Notes under the pieces: model-generated
Told to the model about the DNA's origin: nothing
Seen by the model: only the letters and a program-made list of their open reading frames with translations
The model's database searches: none
Made by a program: the position numbers and the translations under genes
Assembly: GCA_951394045.1 (NCBI GenBank)
Contig: OX595989.1
Coordinates: 3,224,001-3,288,000 of the forward strand
From: Nitzschia sp. DOCU1
Taxonomy: Eukaryota; Bacillariophyta; Bacillariophyceae; Bacillariales; Bacillariaceae
Direction of reading: 5' to 3'
DNA: 64,000 nucleotides
Shown here: positions 20,015 to 30,662 of the stretch, in pieces
Layout: each line of letters opens with the position of its first letter
How positions within the stretch are numbered: position 1 is the first letter of the stretch

Positions 20015-20654
20015 GTCCTGTTTGAATAAAAGCAGTAATAGCTGTTGTGGTTGTAAGAGATGCTGGGACTTGAAAGGGAGACGGGAGACTGGAAGTCGCA
20101 AATTGTGATGCAAGGATTTCAAGTTGAGCCGAGTATGTGTGAGCTGCTCGTTGTTGTCTAAACAAGTCGGAAGTGCGACAAAATATCTCCTATGATCTTG
20201 AATATTCGATACAAATCCAAATCTTAAAGAAAGGCGGGAAGAGTATGCAGGCGTATGTGTATTCTTTATGTATTCTTATTCTGAAATCCATTGAATACGG
20301 CGAGAGACCGTAAGTATTTCAAATTAACGTACGACCGGCTCGTCTCGGATCGAGGCGTGCGGATACGCGTGCCGGCGCCTATTAATCATTTCGCATCGAA
20401 ACAATAATACATAAGAAAAGTATGTATCCGGGTACTCAACGGCGAATTACGTTAGGGTATCCAAGAGTGGCTTTCCATCATCCGGAATAGTTCTTCGTCT
20501 AAAGAATAGAGAGCAAGATTCTAAAACTTGCGAACGGTACAAACGATTGATTGTGTGATTAATGACATGTAAGTGTTAGATTTGTCCAAGAGGTACAATA
20601 TGGAAAGAAAACAATGCTCTTCGTTTGAAGATGCCATTTCAGCAGCACCAGTCT
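20015..20654. other. Intergenic region, no gene seen
   Basis: This includes the promoter of the minus-strand barrel gene. No coding frame, repeat or RNA was recognised up to the pseudogene beginning at 20655. Confidence 0.45.
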
Positions 20655-21083
20655 CTAGGGGGATTGGGGTTGCTGACGGATCTCACCACCTTCGGCACGA
20701 GCCGCCAATTCAGCCTCCTTGGCATCCAAATCAGCTTGCTTCTTGGCAAGTTCGTCTTCAGCATCTTTGCGCTTCTTGGCTTCGGCTTTGGCCTCTTTCT
20801 CCGCTCGAATCTCGTCCCATCGTTCGTAGCGACCTTCTCGCATCTATCGTGCGAAGCATCCTGCCACCAACCACAAACCTTGGGTCGAGATCCACAGTGT
20901 GGCACCACTTGAATACGATCAACTATAGATATCACAAACATCACTTTTCCAAATGAAGTAAACCAAGGCTAGAGATACCTGGACCATGGTGCTGAACAAA
21001 TCCATAAGACGTTGCGAGCATGGCCAGGGAAAGATGCATTGTTTGAAAAATGTCAAAACAACCAATAAGCCGCCAAAACATAG
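20655..21083 (-). pseudogene. Dead, 5'-truncated copy of the four-helix membrane protein
   Basis: Read on the minus strand from about 21083, this matches the paralogue at 21285-22116 from its second membrane helix (FGGLLVVLTFFKQC) to the end (EGGEIRQQPQSP). The first exon and the first half of exon 2 are missing. Two in-frame stops break the frame: TGA at 20921-20919 after CDIYS, and TAG at 20846-20844 just before MREGRYERWDE. The Lys/Glu/Ala coiled-coil tail downstream is well preserved, so decay is probably recent. Confidence 0.8.
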
Positions 21084-21284
21084 TAGTGGGGTTGAGCGTT
21101 TGAGTTTCGGCAGCTACAACCGACTAACGAAAGATTTTTATTAATGCAGTTAGACACTCGTCGAGAGCAGTCAAGGCCATGCAAGTGTTAGATTTGCCAA
21201 GAGGTAGCACATGCGATGGATAATACTGGAGTATGGAAAGAAAATAATGCTCCTTTTTTGGAGATGCCATTTCACTACCATTCT

Positions 21285-22116
21285 CTAGGGCGATTGGGCT
21301 TGTTCATGTATCTCGCCACCTTCGGCACGAGCTGCCAATTCAGCCTCTTTGGCATCCAACTCAGCTTGCTTCTTGGCAAGTTCATCTTCGGCATCTTTGC
21401 GCTTCTTGGCTTCGGCTTTGGCCTCCTTTTCCGCTCGAATCTCGTCGCGTCGTTCGAATCGACCCTCTCGCATGCATCGAGTGAAGCATCCTGCCCCCAA
21501 CCAGAAGACTTGGGTCAAGATCAACTGTGTGGCACCACTTCCGTACGAGCAAGAGAATGTATTACAAGCCTCACTCTTCCAAATGACATAGACCAAGGCA
21601 AGAGATACCTGGACCATGGTGCTGGACAAATCCATAAGACGTTGCGAGCATGGAAGGGGAATGATGCATTGCTTGAAGAAGATCAAAACCGTCAATAAGC
21701 CACCAAAACATAATGCCATGACGCCGCAAACTCGGGCACATTTCCAAGCCGGGTCGTTAAAGCTTAACTGGTCGAACTCTTCCTGATTAATGTCGATGCA
21801 TTCGTCGCCCTGCTGAGTTGGTGGGTTAGCTTTGAAAAGACCGATGGATCCTGTCTCCATGTCTCCCTTCAAATCCAACAGCTCACAATTGAAAATCAAC
21901 AAGAAATTCGTGACGACTTTAACATGAAACAGCAATGAGAACTTGACTTTTGTCGTGGCGAATGAAAAGAGCGAAGACTATTACAACGTTCGTCTCTATG
22001 AAGCCAAACAACAAATCAACATGCAATCACCAGGCACGAAAACATAAATGCAACTCACCAGCAGCGGCGCATCCTGCTAGGACAGCAAGCTCGGCAACAA
22101 ATCCAATGAGACCCAT
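21285..22116 (-). CDS. Four-helix membrane protein with charged coiled-coil tail (intact copy)
   Basis: Two exons on the minus strand: 22116-22059 (MGLIGFVAELAVLAGCAAA) and 21916-21285, with a GTGAGT donor and a TTAAAG acceptor; 229 residues. Four hydrophobic segments: the N-terminal one crossing the exon junction into VVTNFLLIF, then VCGVMALCFGGLLTVLIFF, MVQVSLALVYVIW and ATQLILTQVFWLGAGCF. Loops contain repeated Cys residues (ACNTFSCSYG). The C-terminus is a Lys/Glu/Ala heptad-like tail (EIRAEKEAKAEAKKRKDAED onward). The layout recalls tetraspan or claudin-like proteins, but I see no family signature, so the function is unknown. It is divergent from the paralogue at 22784. Confidence 0.7.
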
Positions 22117-22783
22117 AGTGTATTAAATTGTTTCGAAGAACCTTTCTACTCTTTTTGTTTTTGTGGGAATGACTCGGAAGGTTGGATATGCTGTCAAGCT
22201 GATGAGAACAGCTAAAGCTTTGACAACACGCCACTGACATGCATGGCGAAGCCCAAATGGTGATGCCGGCTGGCGCGTTTTTTGTTGCTTGCGCGCACTC
22301 GCCCGCGCCAAATTGAGGCATATTTGTTCGAGGCATATATATATGTTTTGTGACGAACTTTCGGACAGATACTATTTCTGGTACACACCAATCATTACTC
22401 TGCGCTACGGGTAATTGCGAGCAGAACCTGCACTTTCTACTGGACACTAAGAAGAATCATATATGCCACCCGTCCACTACATTGCTTAAATCATCGTCTG
22501 GGGCTATTATCGACTTTTCTTGACGCGAACTTTCGGAGATATGGTCGGGGAAAGGACGAGCTATTGTGGGCTCGCTCTCACTCAAAGCGAAACAGTATAT
22601 GCCCCACCGGTTTCAAATTTTGGGCTTCGCCATTCATCAAGTGGCATGTGAGGGCGAAATAAACTATCGGCATGCTTTCAATCGAAAAAACCGAGGCTGT
22701 CATTTGCTTGCGCAGCATCCCACTTCCGAATCGTTTCCACAAAAAGCAACGAGCAAAGATTCTTAGAATCAGTCTAATACACA
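22117..22783. promoter_or_regulatory. Shared divergent promoter region with inverted symmetry
   Basis: This sits between two head-to-head paralogues. A block around 22230-22259 (containing GCATGGCGAAGCCCAAAT) is repeated in inverted orientation around 22619-22646 (TTTTGGGCTTCGCCATTC), and both lie at similar distances from their start codons. The promoter was therefore duplicated together with the gene as an inverted repeat. An AT-rich TATATATAT run lies near 22337. Confidence 0.6.
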
Positions 22784-23456
22784 ATGGGTCTTGTTGGATT
22801 AATCGCCGAGCTTGCTGTCCTTGCAGGATGCGCCGCTGCTGGTGAGTTGCATTGCATGTTTTCATGCTGGGTGAAAGCATGCCGATCCTGTTGGTGTTTG
22901 GCTTCTTATTCCATTTCATATGGCAAAAACTATATTCTAACTGCTGTTTCATGTTAAAGTCGTCACGAATTTCTTGTTAATTTTCGACTGTGAAATGTTG
23001 GAGTTGAACGGAGCAGTGAAGACAGGATCCATCGGTCTTTTCAAAGTTAATCCACCAACTCAACAGAGCGACGAATGCATCGACATTAATCAGGAAGAGT
23101 TCGACTCGTTGGGCATTGACGACCCTGCTTGGAAATGTGCCCGAGTCTGCAGTGTTATGGCATTGTGCTTTGGCTCCCTATTGTTTGTTTTGATCTTCTT
23201 CAAGCAATGTATCTTTCCATTGCCATGCTCGCAACGTCTCATGGATTTGTCCAGTACCATGGTCCAGGTATCTTTAGCTTTGGTCTATGTACTTTGGTTT
23301 AGTGATGCTTGTGATATGTACGCTTGTTCGTACGGACCTGGCGCCACACTGTTGATCTTGACCCAGGTCTTTTGGTTGGGTGCAGGATGCTTCACGCGAT
23401 GCATGCGAGATGGTCGATCGGAACGACGCGGCGATTCTCGAGCGGACAAAGAATAA
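22784..23456 (+). CDS. Four-helix membrane protein, copy with truncated tail
   Basis: Two exons: 22784-22841 and 22960-23456 (GTGAGT donor, TTAAAG acceptor); 184 residues. It is closely similar to the minus-strand paralogue at 21285-22116 through all four membrane segments (for example SQRLMDLSSTMVQVSLALVY). The frame stops at TAA 23454-23456 after SRADKE. In the same frame after that stop, codons for KKRKDELAKKQAELEAELAA continue to match the paralogue's coiled-coil tail, so the tail has been lost to a nonsense change in a region that also shrank. Whether the short form works is unknown. Confidence 0.7.
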
Positions 23457-23624
23457 GGCAAGAAGCGCAAAGACGAATTGGCCAAGAAGCAAGCCGAGTT
23501 GGAGGCGGAATTGGCGGCTCGTGTCGAATGTGGTGACAATCTAAGACTTATTGGCCTTGACAGCACTCGAATGCCGACTAGCTGCTATAATCGCAATCAA
23601 TCATTTGTCGTTTTGTACCGAAAC

Positions 23625-24947
23625 TCATACCTTCAACCCAAGAGTTTTCAAATAGACAGAATCTTGCTCAGGAAGTAGTGGGGCAGACGGCAGTGGATGT
23701 TCAGGTGCCAATGGTCGATCCAAGTCATATCCCGCTAGATCCATTACTTGAAATTCAGTAGCAAGTTGGCGTTTGTGTAGAATATAAATGTGTCGTTGTA
23801 CTGTTCTTTGAAAGATGACGACCAGAATAATTATTCCGACCACGAACCCAACCATGGCCAAAAATACGGCAAACACAACCAAAAATACGAGACATGCTTC
23901 CCCACAATCGCCGCCGCCACCATTACCACCATCCGGGCCGCAACAATCACAGCCGCCAGCCGCAGCATGGTTTAAATCTGTACCAGTCGCTTGCCGATGC
24001 GGACCAGCTCTAGGATCTTCATTGTCACGACAGCAGCAGCAACAATAATAGCAGGGTCCTGGATCTCCATAATAATACGGCGATGGATAGTAGTAGGTGT
24101 ACAAACAGCAGTTGACACAGCAATCTTCCTCATCATTGCGGCGACCACGCTCTTCTTGTTGCTGTTGTTGGTTGCCGCGACGACGATTTTGTTGACGTTG
24201 TCGACGACGATTCTGGTAATGCCCACTGCGTTGTTCATACGATGGCTGACGATATTCAGGTCCCATTCGTACTACTGGAATCGCTTCAATAGAATCTTCA
24301 ACATCACATCCGTGATTACACAGCATGATCAAACCCCCAATGCCCAGTAACATGAGTAGTCCCACAAAGCCGAACAAATAGTAGGTCGCCACAGGATAGT
24401 CTGGGTTAATGTACGATGGTAGATTTTGATCTGGATCCATCCAGTACACAATGAGTCCCAGCACGGCAATAATGATTTGTACCGTCACGGTGGCCATGCA
24501 CAAATCTCGTGATACCATGAACATGTACTTGACACGTCGTCGCATGGCAGGTGACACAAATCTGGAAGACGGAACGGGCTGCAGATAATAGTCAAAGAGA
24601 CATTCCGTGCATTTGGAAAAGGCTCGATCGGTTTCATGGATGCGCCACTGATCCAAACATTGGCGATGGACCCATTTGGAGCCGCCTCTGCATTTGCAGG
24701 GTGCAATCATGTCTTGGGGGTGATCATCTTCTAAACAAATTCGACAAATTTTGGCTATTCGATCGTCGTCATCACCATCACTGCCTCGATCCAACATTTG
24801 ATACGATGGTGGGGCAAGCGATTGCTCGATATCGGGATGCGAAGCGTCGACTGGTTCACGCGTGGAAGGATCCTCGTCAGATTTCTTCTGCGACGGCGAC
24901 GACGGCTTTTCCACGTCCGGCGTTTGAAGTGGATCCTTTTCCGTCAT
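23625..24947 (-). CDS. RING-CH (MARCH-type) membrane E3 ubiquitin ligase
   Basis: Single exon, 440 residues, starting at ATG 24947 (MTEKDPLQ); the longer TTG-started frame is rejected. After an acidic N-terminus, residues 68-117 form a C4HC3 RING-CH finger: CRICLEDD, APCKC, WVHRQCLDQW, CTEC. Two membrane helices follow (about 148-168 and 187-210). Then come an Arg/Gln-rich loop, an unusual Cys/Tyr-rich patch (CCVNCCLYTYYY, YYCCCCCRD) and a third long membrane helix (LVFLVVFAVFLAMVGFVVGI). RING-CH proteins of this layout ubiquitinate membrane proteins or ER-associated substrates. The Cys-rich loop may be palmitoylated or bind metal; that is inference. Confidence 0.85.
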   Translation of the reverse strand: MTEKDPLQTPDVEKPSSPSQKKSDEDPSTREPVDASHPDIEQSLAPPSYQMLDRGSDGDDDDRIAKICRICLEDDHPQDMIAPCKCRGGSKWVHRQCLDQWRIHETDRAFSKCTECLFDYYLQPVPSSRFVSPAMRRRVKYMFMVSRDLCMATVTVQIIIAVLGLIVYWMDPDQNLPSYINPDYPVATYYLFGFVGLLMLLGIGGLIMLCNHGCDVEDSIEAIPVVRMGPEYRQPSYEQRSGHYQNRRRQRQQNRRRGNQQQQQEERGRRNDEEDCCVNCCLYTYYYPSPYYYGDPGPCYYCCCCCRDNEDPRAGPHRQATGTDLNHAAAGGCDCCGPDGGNGGGGDCGEACLVFLVVFAVFLAMVGFVVGIIILVVIFQRTVQRHIYILHKRQLATEFQVMDLAGYDLDRPLAPEHPLPSAPLLPEQDSVYLKTLGLKV

Positions 24948-25491
24948 GATTGCTTCGTCGTATGGCGTGATGGAATGTGATTGATGCAAGGGTGGGTGGG
25001 TTCAGAACAATGTGATGGGCATCCAAATGAATGAAAAATGAGAGGTTTTGTCGAAACACTGCGTCGTCCATTTTTCGGCTTCGCAAGACTTGAAGACTTT
25101 TAGTCGCAGTGTCGCAGTCACTCACGAATGAATCCAGCAGGCGCCAGCATCGTGCCATGGGCTGTGCTTGCTCGCCACGCGCGGGGCCTCCTTTCCCCTT
25201 CGCCTCCTTCCTTCGCCTCCCGCACTTTTTGTTGCTTCCAACACGTCACGCTGTGATGGAAAGTTCCGGAACCAAGGCTACAACTTTTGTTCTGTGCACA
25301 TCTCATCATCTTGCTTCGGCTAATGCCAGTAGAGTAGCTAGTTTCATGCAAAGGCTGATCGGAGAGATATCTTCTTGCATGATTATTTGTACGAGGCGAA
25401 GTTTGTCAAAGGACGAAAAAGTCAGCCCCACGGCCACCAATCTGTGCTGAATTCTGTGGAGTAGTCGCCCGACTTGTTAAACGCAACACAA
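24948..25491. other. Intergenic region between divergent genes
   Basis: This separates the RING-CH gene (minus) from the channel-like gene (plus). It holds the two promoters and no recognisable gene or RNA. Confidence 0.5.
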
Positions 25492-27015
25492 ATGAGTCTG
25501 AGTCGATCCATGACGAGTAGTCCCAGGCCTTGGCTTGCCCACAATGGAGGACCCGATTCTCCAAATGGTAGCTTTTACATTGGTGAACAGGCCCAGACAC
25601 TGTTGATTGAATACCAAGCTTCCGAACATCAACGAGACCGAACTACGGCACTTCCAGGTCCACTACCCGGGCATATTCATGGCTACAATGCTAATCTGGC
25701 ACCGCCAACCGTACCACTCCTTCTAAAACCCGTCAATTATTCCTCGAGGGCGAGTTCCATGCAATCGCTGAGTGAATTGCATCGAGTCGATTCTTCTGCT
25801 TCTGCTGGCGGCGGCGCCGTTGGGTACTATGGATCCACAAACAAAACCGTGTCCTCATCGTCGCGTTCTAACGTCATCACGGAAGGAGTTCATACCATTC
25901 GATTTCAAGTCGTCATTTGGAATATTGGAATGTTGGATGTAGTGGCCGGTACCGTACCCATGACCTTTCGTGTCAGTCTCTTTTGGAATGATGTCTCCCC
26001 CGATGATGAAGTGGACGACGACGATGTAGGAACTTCTAGTAGTGTGCATTCCATGCACGTTTGGAAAATGCAAGGCCGACATAGAGCCTACCAACAAGAG
26101 CTCCGAGACATGCCATCCAAGGCCATTGACGTACCTCCACTTGCGATTATGAATGTATCCACTTTTCAAACCATTGGCAGTGCCGAAGTCGACATGCTCA
26201 ATGAAACGACCAAGTTGATGCGATGGACGTGCATGTACCGAGCCACGGTTGTTCAAGAAAATTTACGAGTCGATGAATTTCCACACGACGATCATGATAT
26301 TCAACTCAAGTTGGCAATTCTGAGTCACCGAGGCAAGGGTAGGACGTGGGATCGACGGCATTGGAAATTAGCATTAGCCACGGTCGATGACACACAACAT
26401 TCTACACGAATACCCCATGGCCTCATTGTCGATCAGGCTCGTTTGCCCGGATTCACCTATAATCGTGAACGGGGATTAGAGTTTCAATTTTGTCCACTGG
26501 ATCATGGGATTTTTGATCAGCACCGTCCTGGAGAATCGGTCGACTACTTTTTGAAAGTATCACTCAAGGTACTCCGAGAATCAGGCTACTACGACAAGAA
26601 TATTGTACCTATTTTGGCATTGATGAATGTGGTAGCGATTAGTGTGTTGACCTTTGATGATTCGGAATTTTTCTATCGAGCCTTGATTACATTGAATATT
26701 GCCTTTGTTCAAATGGGCATTCGCATGACGACCGACAATCATTTGCCCAATGTCGAATATGAAATCCGACTCCAACGCATTTTGAATGAGTTTTTTGTGG
26801 TGCTCATGTTGTTGGTATTGGAAGCCATGTGTGTCTATGTCATGACAACATACTATCAAGCTTCGGGACAATGGACCAAGACGTTTGATTGGGGGACGGG
26901 TATTTTGGCATTTTTGCACAATGTCCGGGTGACAGTAGGATACTACAGTGCCAAGCAAATGGCCAAGGAGAGGCTAAAACATGGGTGGCAAGCCAAGACT
27001 GGTAAGACTCTGTGA
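25492..27015 (+). CDS. Pentameric ligand-gated ion channel-like protein
   Basis: 507 residues in a single exon, starting at ATG 25492 (MSLSRSMTS). After a disordered N-terminus, residues from about 130 form a beta-rich extracellular-type domain. It contains VIWNIGMLDVVAGTVPMTF, VSLFWND and RVDEFPHDDHDIQLKL, the last corresponding to the FPFDxQxC segment of Cys-loop receptors but without the cysteine. A membrane part follows: NIVPILALMNVVAISVLTF (M1-like, with the Pro), FYRALITLNIAFVQMGIRM (M2-like), TTDNHLPNVEYE linker, NEFFVVLMLLVLEAMCVYVM (M3-like) and a C-terminal M4-like segment. Order and spacing fit the Cys-less pLGIC type known from bacteria and some protists. No signal peptide is seen, and ligand and ion choice are unknown. 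Confidence 0.6.
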   Translation: MSLSRSMTSSPRPWLAHNGGPDSPNGSFYIGEQAQTLLIEYQASEHQRDRTTALPGPLPGHIHGYNANLAPPTVPLLLKPVNYSSRASSMQSLSELHRVDSSASAGGGAVGYYGSTNKTVSSSSRSNVITEGVHTIRFQVVIWNIGMLDVVAGTVPMTFRVSLFWNDVSPDDEVDDDDVGTSSSVHSMHVWKMQGRHRAYQQELRDMPSKAIDVPPLAIMNVSTFQTIGSAEVDMLNETTKLMRWTCMYRATVVQENLRVDEFPHDDHDIQLKLAILSHRGKGRTWDRRHWKLALATVDDTQHSTRIPHGLIVDQARLPGFTYNRERGLEFQFCPLDHGIFDQHRPGESVDYFLKVSLKVLRESGYYDKNIVPILALMNVVAISVLTFDDSEFFYRALITLNIAFVQMGIRMTTDNHLPNVEYEIRLQRILNEFFVVLMLLVLEAMCVYVMTTYYQASGQWTKTFDWGTGILAFLHNVRVTVGYYSAKQMAKERLKHGWQAKTGKTL

Positions 27016-27318
27016 TAGTTAGACAGCTTTGCGTTTACTGCAGAGCCTAGAATAAATCTTAGCTTGTGTGCTGTTTCCTGCTTTCCATTCTTGGTAGCCA
27101 AGCAAGTCGAAAATGGAAGCGGGGTGTTTGGGACAGGACGAAGTGCGCCCACGACCTGAGCCGTGGTGGTACTAGAAGTAGTAGTACGAGTAGCATGGTG
27201 CGGTGAGCGCTGTACTGCAGACGAAATCGAAGAGAAGGAATGGACAAACATGCAGGCTAGACCATGATGTCGTTCTCACAGTGGCTACCATGCCCGCTTG
27301 TGTTTCACAAAACTCTGG
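27016..27318. other. Intergenic region between convergent genes
   Basis: About 300 bases between the 3' ends of the channel-like gene (plus) and the DUF4419 reading frame (minus). Nothing was identified. Confidence 0.5.
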
Positions 27319-28641
27319 CTATTCAGGAGCGGCCTCCTCCTGTGGTTCACCTTCCTCGGATAGATGCGGATCCCGCAACATGGAGTCGGGCGAAATCATC
27401 ATGGCCCACATGTGAAATGGTTGAAGCGAGGGGACACCATTGAAAGTGGCGCTGGGAGCGACAAGCTTGAAACCCATAATACCTGCCTTTAGCTCGGTTT
27501 CCTCCATGATTGGAATTGCTGGCCAAGTCATTGCGACCAGGAGCGGTACACTATTCAACCCACTGAGCTCCCTATGAAGCCATTGCAATTCCTCCACTTT
27601 GATGAACAATCGGTTGGTCAGCAAACGGATGAGCCAACCATCATAGGCAGGGACTTGGTGCGTTCGTGGTCCTTTTCGGTACATATGATAACTGTGCTCC
27701 CATGCTTCGCTGTTGACAAGTATGCTCGACCAAAACTTGATAACTGAGGGATTTTCGGGCTCCCGTTTGGTGAGAGCGAGATTCGTAAACACCATTTCAG
27801 CGTGATCCCACCATTCAGCCTTCAGGAAGTAATACGACTCGATGGGACGTAGAAGCTCGCGTACAGTACGCAGCTTTTCGACAAGTCGATCCCAGTCACC
27901 CTGCTATCCTGCCATTTCGACACCTCGAAGTCCACAGCCGGACACATTCATTTCATATTCAAAGAACTCTTGTAGACTCGACATGATATTGATTTGCGAG
28001 GCAATCTTGTGAGTCAACTGGGAGGTAGAAAAGTCATTCTGCATGGCCTCCACATACTCCGGACAGCGAATGTTATCATGCAATTGTTCCGTCACGCTTT
28101 CAAAGAACCTCTCGTGGTCGACCTGATCAATAGTCTCGACTGGAATCTCCACCCAAATCGTCTCCCTTTCAGTTTGATTATGCCTATGCTCTGGCAAAAA
28201 GAGTGTGCGTACAGCAGCAGAATCGACGTCACGTGGTCCCTCCTGGACAACCTTCACCACCGCCTTTGCAATGGTGCAGGCCACTTGAAACCACCAATCT
28301 TCAGGAGTGGTTCGGAGATTCCAATGATTCATCCAGGCTTCCATGACGCATTGGAAGAGGCCGGTATCGTGACGAAAATAGACTTCGTCATCCACTTGAC
28401 AAGATCCAATCCCATACGTTAAGTCGTAGCCCAAGGAATCCGCCAATCGCCGCGACGGAAGCGGTCTCCACCCACAAGAGGACTTAAAGTCCTCTTCTGT
28501 GAGCGGAGTTAATTCCGGTGGAAGCTGAAGATCCACACCTTGATAGTCGAGATTCACATCAGCAGGAAAGCTGGGTTTCCTTGCCTGATCTGAAGCAGCC
28601 GATTTGCGGCCCTTCTTGATGAAGGAGCTGGAGCTCAACAT
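27319..28641 (-). pseudogene. DUF4419-family protein interrupted by one in-frame TAG
   Basis: The frame opens at ATG 28641 (MLSSSSFIKKGRK) and runs 245 codons to TAG at 27906-27904. It then continues in the same frame without another stop for 195 codons to 27319. The first part has the DUF4419 hallmark CGWRPLPSRRL, then LFQCVMEAWMNHWNLRTTPEDWWF. The second part carries on the family pattern after the stop (GDWDRLVEKLRTVRELL, then YDGWLIRLL). The stop falls where family members usually have G-T-x-x-D-W, and no sensible intron surrounds it. It is therefore a single nonsense change, a sequencing error or a readthrough site. DUF4419 has no known biochemical role. Confidence 0.7.
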
Positions 28642-29474
28642 CTGGTCGTGGGGTTATTTTTTGGAAGAATACATTTTATGGCGCCATGATAGTAGGGACA
28701 AACATGAGCGAAGGATAACAGCAATGGCACGAGAAAGACTAATCAGTGGGCGCGGGTCTCGACGAGAAGCGTAAAACGAATATCTTGCTTCGGTGGTGGC
28801 ACATCCACAAGATACTGTAGTGCCCGCCATGGCACGTCTCACAGCAACTACCTAGCCATGGGATGGGAATCGGTAACTACGAGAATTACAATGTATTCGG
28901 GCAATGCGAACATTTTACTTGATTTGTCTCACAACCGAACTCAAAATGTGTCGTGCCATGGTGAGAGATGAAGGAAGCGAGAGGTTCTACCCGCCGTCTG
29001 ATGGCACTAACAAAACGCGTTTGCGAGCGGCGAGATCTGCACGCTTGGTGTGGCTGGCCAACGTGGGAATGACTTCATGGACTGCTCATTGAGGTCAAAC
29101 CAATCGTGATTGATACTGGGACAGAGGTACAGACGCCCGGGATTTTACATGTAGGCGGCATAACGGCAAAAAATGCGCATCGACAGCAAAATCGGCATCT
29201 TTGACCATGGCGAAGGCGACTCGACTCTAGCGTAGTCTTTCGGCACCGTGGTGTCGACTTGGCTCCGTCAAATTCCTGCAAAGTGGCGTTGATCAGGCTA
29301 TATTTCTTATTTCGAGTAATTGCTGGACTTCCAGCTTTCGCGACAAGAGGAGGTGCAACGATCCCGTACTGTTCTGCTACCTCAAATACGCCACAGGTTC
29401 TTTTCAAATCATTTGTCTATCATTCTCATATTCTACTACTTCTATATCAAGGGAACCGGTCGGTAGTCGACAAT
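28642..29474. other. Intergenic region, no convincing gene
   Basis: About 0.8 kb upstream of the DUF4419 gene and downstream of the secreted-protein gene at 29475. Short frames exist on both strands, but none has a start, motif or composition that supports it. Confidence 0.45.
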
Positions 29475-30662
29475 CTATAGCATGGCAGCCATGGCAGCGA
29501 CACCAGCCAACGACATGGCGGCAGCACTCATGGTGGTGGATCCAGCACCCGAACTTCCCGTTCGCGCGGCGGCCTGGGCGACTTGGAAGTTCAAGTCAAA
29601 CTCGGCAGCACCGGCTCCGTCTTGTTGTAAGGCACGTCCCTCTTCGCCAGCACGGAGTTGACGACGAGTCGCTCCAGTCTTGTTGTCTCCAAATTGCATC
29701 GAGGCAACACCTTGGCCTGTGACTTGACCGGGATTGGCATAAAACTGAGCAAACAAGATGGTGGAGAATCGGCAGACCAAACTTCCTTCGCAGTCGGTGT
29801 AAGAATAACTGGTCAACAAGTTTCCGGCTTCGCGGTTACTTTCAATGGCAAGTTGGTTGATGGTAGTCCCCTTTGTAAAGGTAAAGTCATCGACGGATCG
29901 CATAAAGATACCATCGGTTTGAGCTTCGTCTTCGGGAGTCACACAAATGTGGATGATTTCACCTTGGTTTCGGGGTCGGTCCTTTTCGGCTTGAGAGATG
30001 GCATCGGTACTGTCGGCAGTGCACTCGTATCCACGAACTTCGTAGGCTTGGTTGGCAGTACGGACGAGACGGTCCTTGGCTTCCACGTTAATGGCACCAA
30101 TCTGGAATCCATCCGTCAAGTCAACAGTGAGTGTCACAAGAGTCTCGAGAAAGTTCACTTCGACGGGCGTGGTGACAGTCGCGGAAGTAGTCCACAAGGA
30201 AACACGAATGCAGAAACGGATTTCGGCAATCATCTGGTTGTCGATCTCTTGTTCGCTGTAGATATCGTTGGAAGAGACAGTTTGGGGGTCAAAAGCAGCG
30301 CTGACAGTTGCTGTGCGACCAGTAAATGCCCCACTATCCAGTTGAGTACCGCCGGCGCCAAAGGTGTTGGCAGCTTGGAGGGCCGCACTCTCCGAAAGCG
30401 AAACGGATTCCCAGACGTCGCTGCCGTCAAGCGAAACACCGCCCTCTTGACAGTCAGGGGCAGTCCACAAAGTGTACTTTACCATTCCAGAGTTGATGAA
30501 ATCAGTGACAGGGAAAGTAAGGCTGAACGTGTTCGAGTCGTAGGCAAACTCGGGCTGAGTCAGGTTCCACTTTTCAGCAAGTGTGGCCAAGTTGCGAGCG
30601 TTGTTAGCTTGAGCCGAAACGGCAGCCAAGGTAGAGGCAGCAAAGAAAGCGGTGTACTTCAT
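29475..30662 (-). CDS. Secreted protein with possible GPI anchor
   Basis: 395 residues in one exon. A signal peptide (MKYTAFFAASTLAAVSAQA) begins the protein and a small-residue/hydrophobic tail (SSGAGSTTMSAAAMSLAGVAAMAAML) ends it, as in GPI-anchored proteins; the omega site would be near the SSGAGS stretch. The body is Thr/Ser/Asp-rich and beta-like (FSLTFPVTDFINSGMVKYTL, VTLTVDLTDGFQIGA) with a few Cys. RRQLRAGEEGRAL near the C-terminus contains RxL sites. I do not recognise the family. A cell-surface location is inferred from the two terminal signals only. Confidence 0.7.
   Translation of the reverse strand: MKYTAFFAASTLAAVSAQANNARNLATLAEKWNLTQPEFAYDSNTFSLTFPVTDFINSGMVKYTLWTAPDCQEGGVSLDGSDVWESVSLSESAALQAANTFGAGGTQLDSGAFTGRTATVSAAFDPQTVSSNDIYSEQEIDNQMIAEIRFCIRVSLWTTSATVTTPVEVNFLETLVTLTVDLTDGFQIGAINVEAKDRLVRTANQAYEVRGYECTADSTDAISQAEKDRPRNQGEIIHICVTPEDEAQTDGIFMRSVDDFTFTKGTTINQLAIESNREAGNLLTSYSYTDCEGSLVCRFSTILFAQFYANPGQVTGQGVASMQFGDNKTGATRRQLRAGEEGRALQQDGAGAAEFDLNFQVAQAAARTGSSGAGSTTMSAAAMSLAGVAAMAAML

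Noticed and set aside
29075..29407. 110-codon minus-strand frame
   Set aside because: No motif, no homologous pattern, Cys/Arg-rich by chance; left as intergenic.
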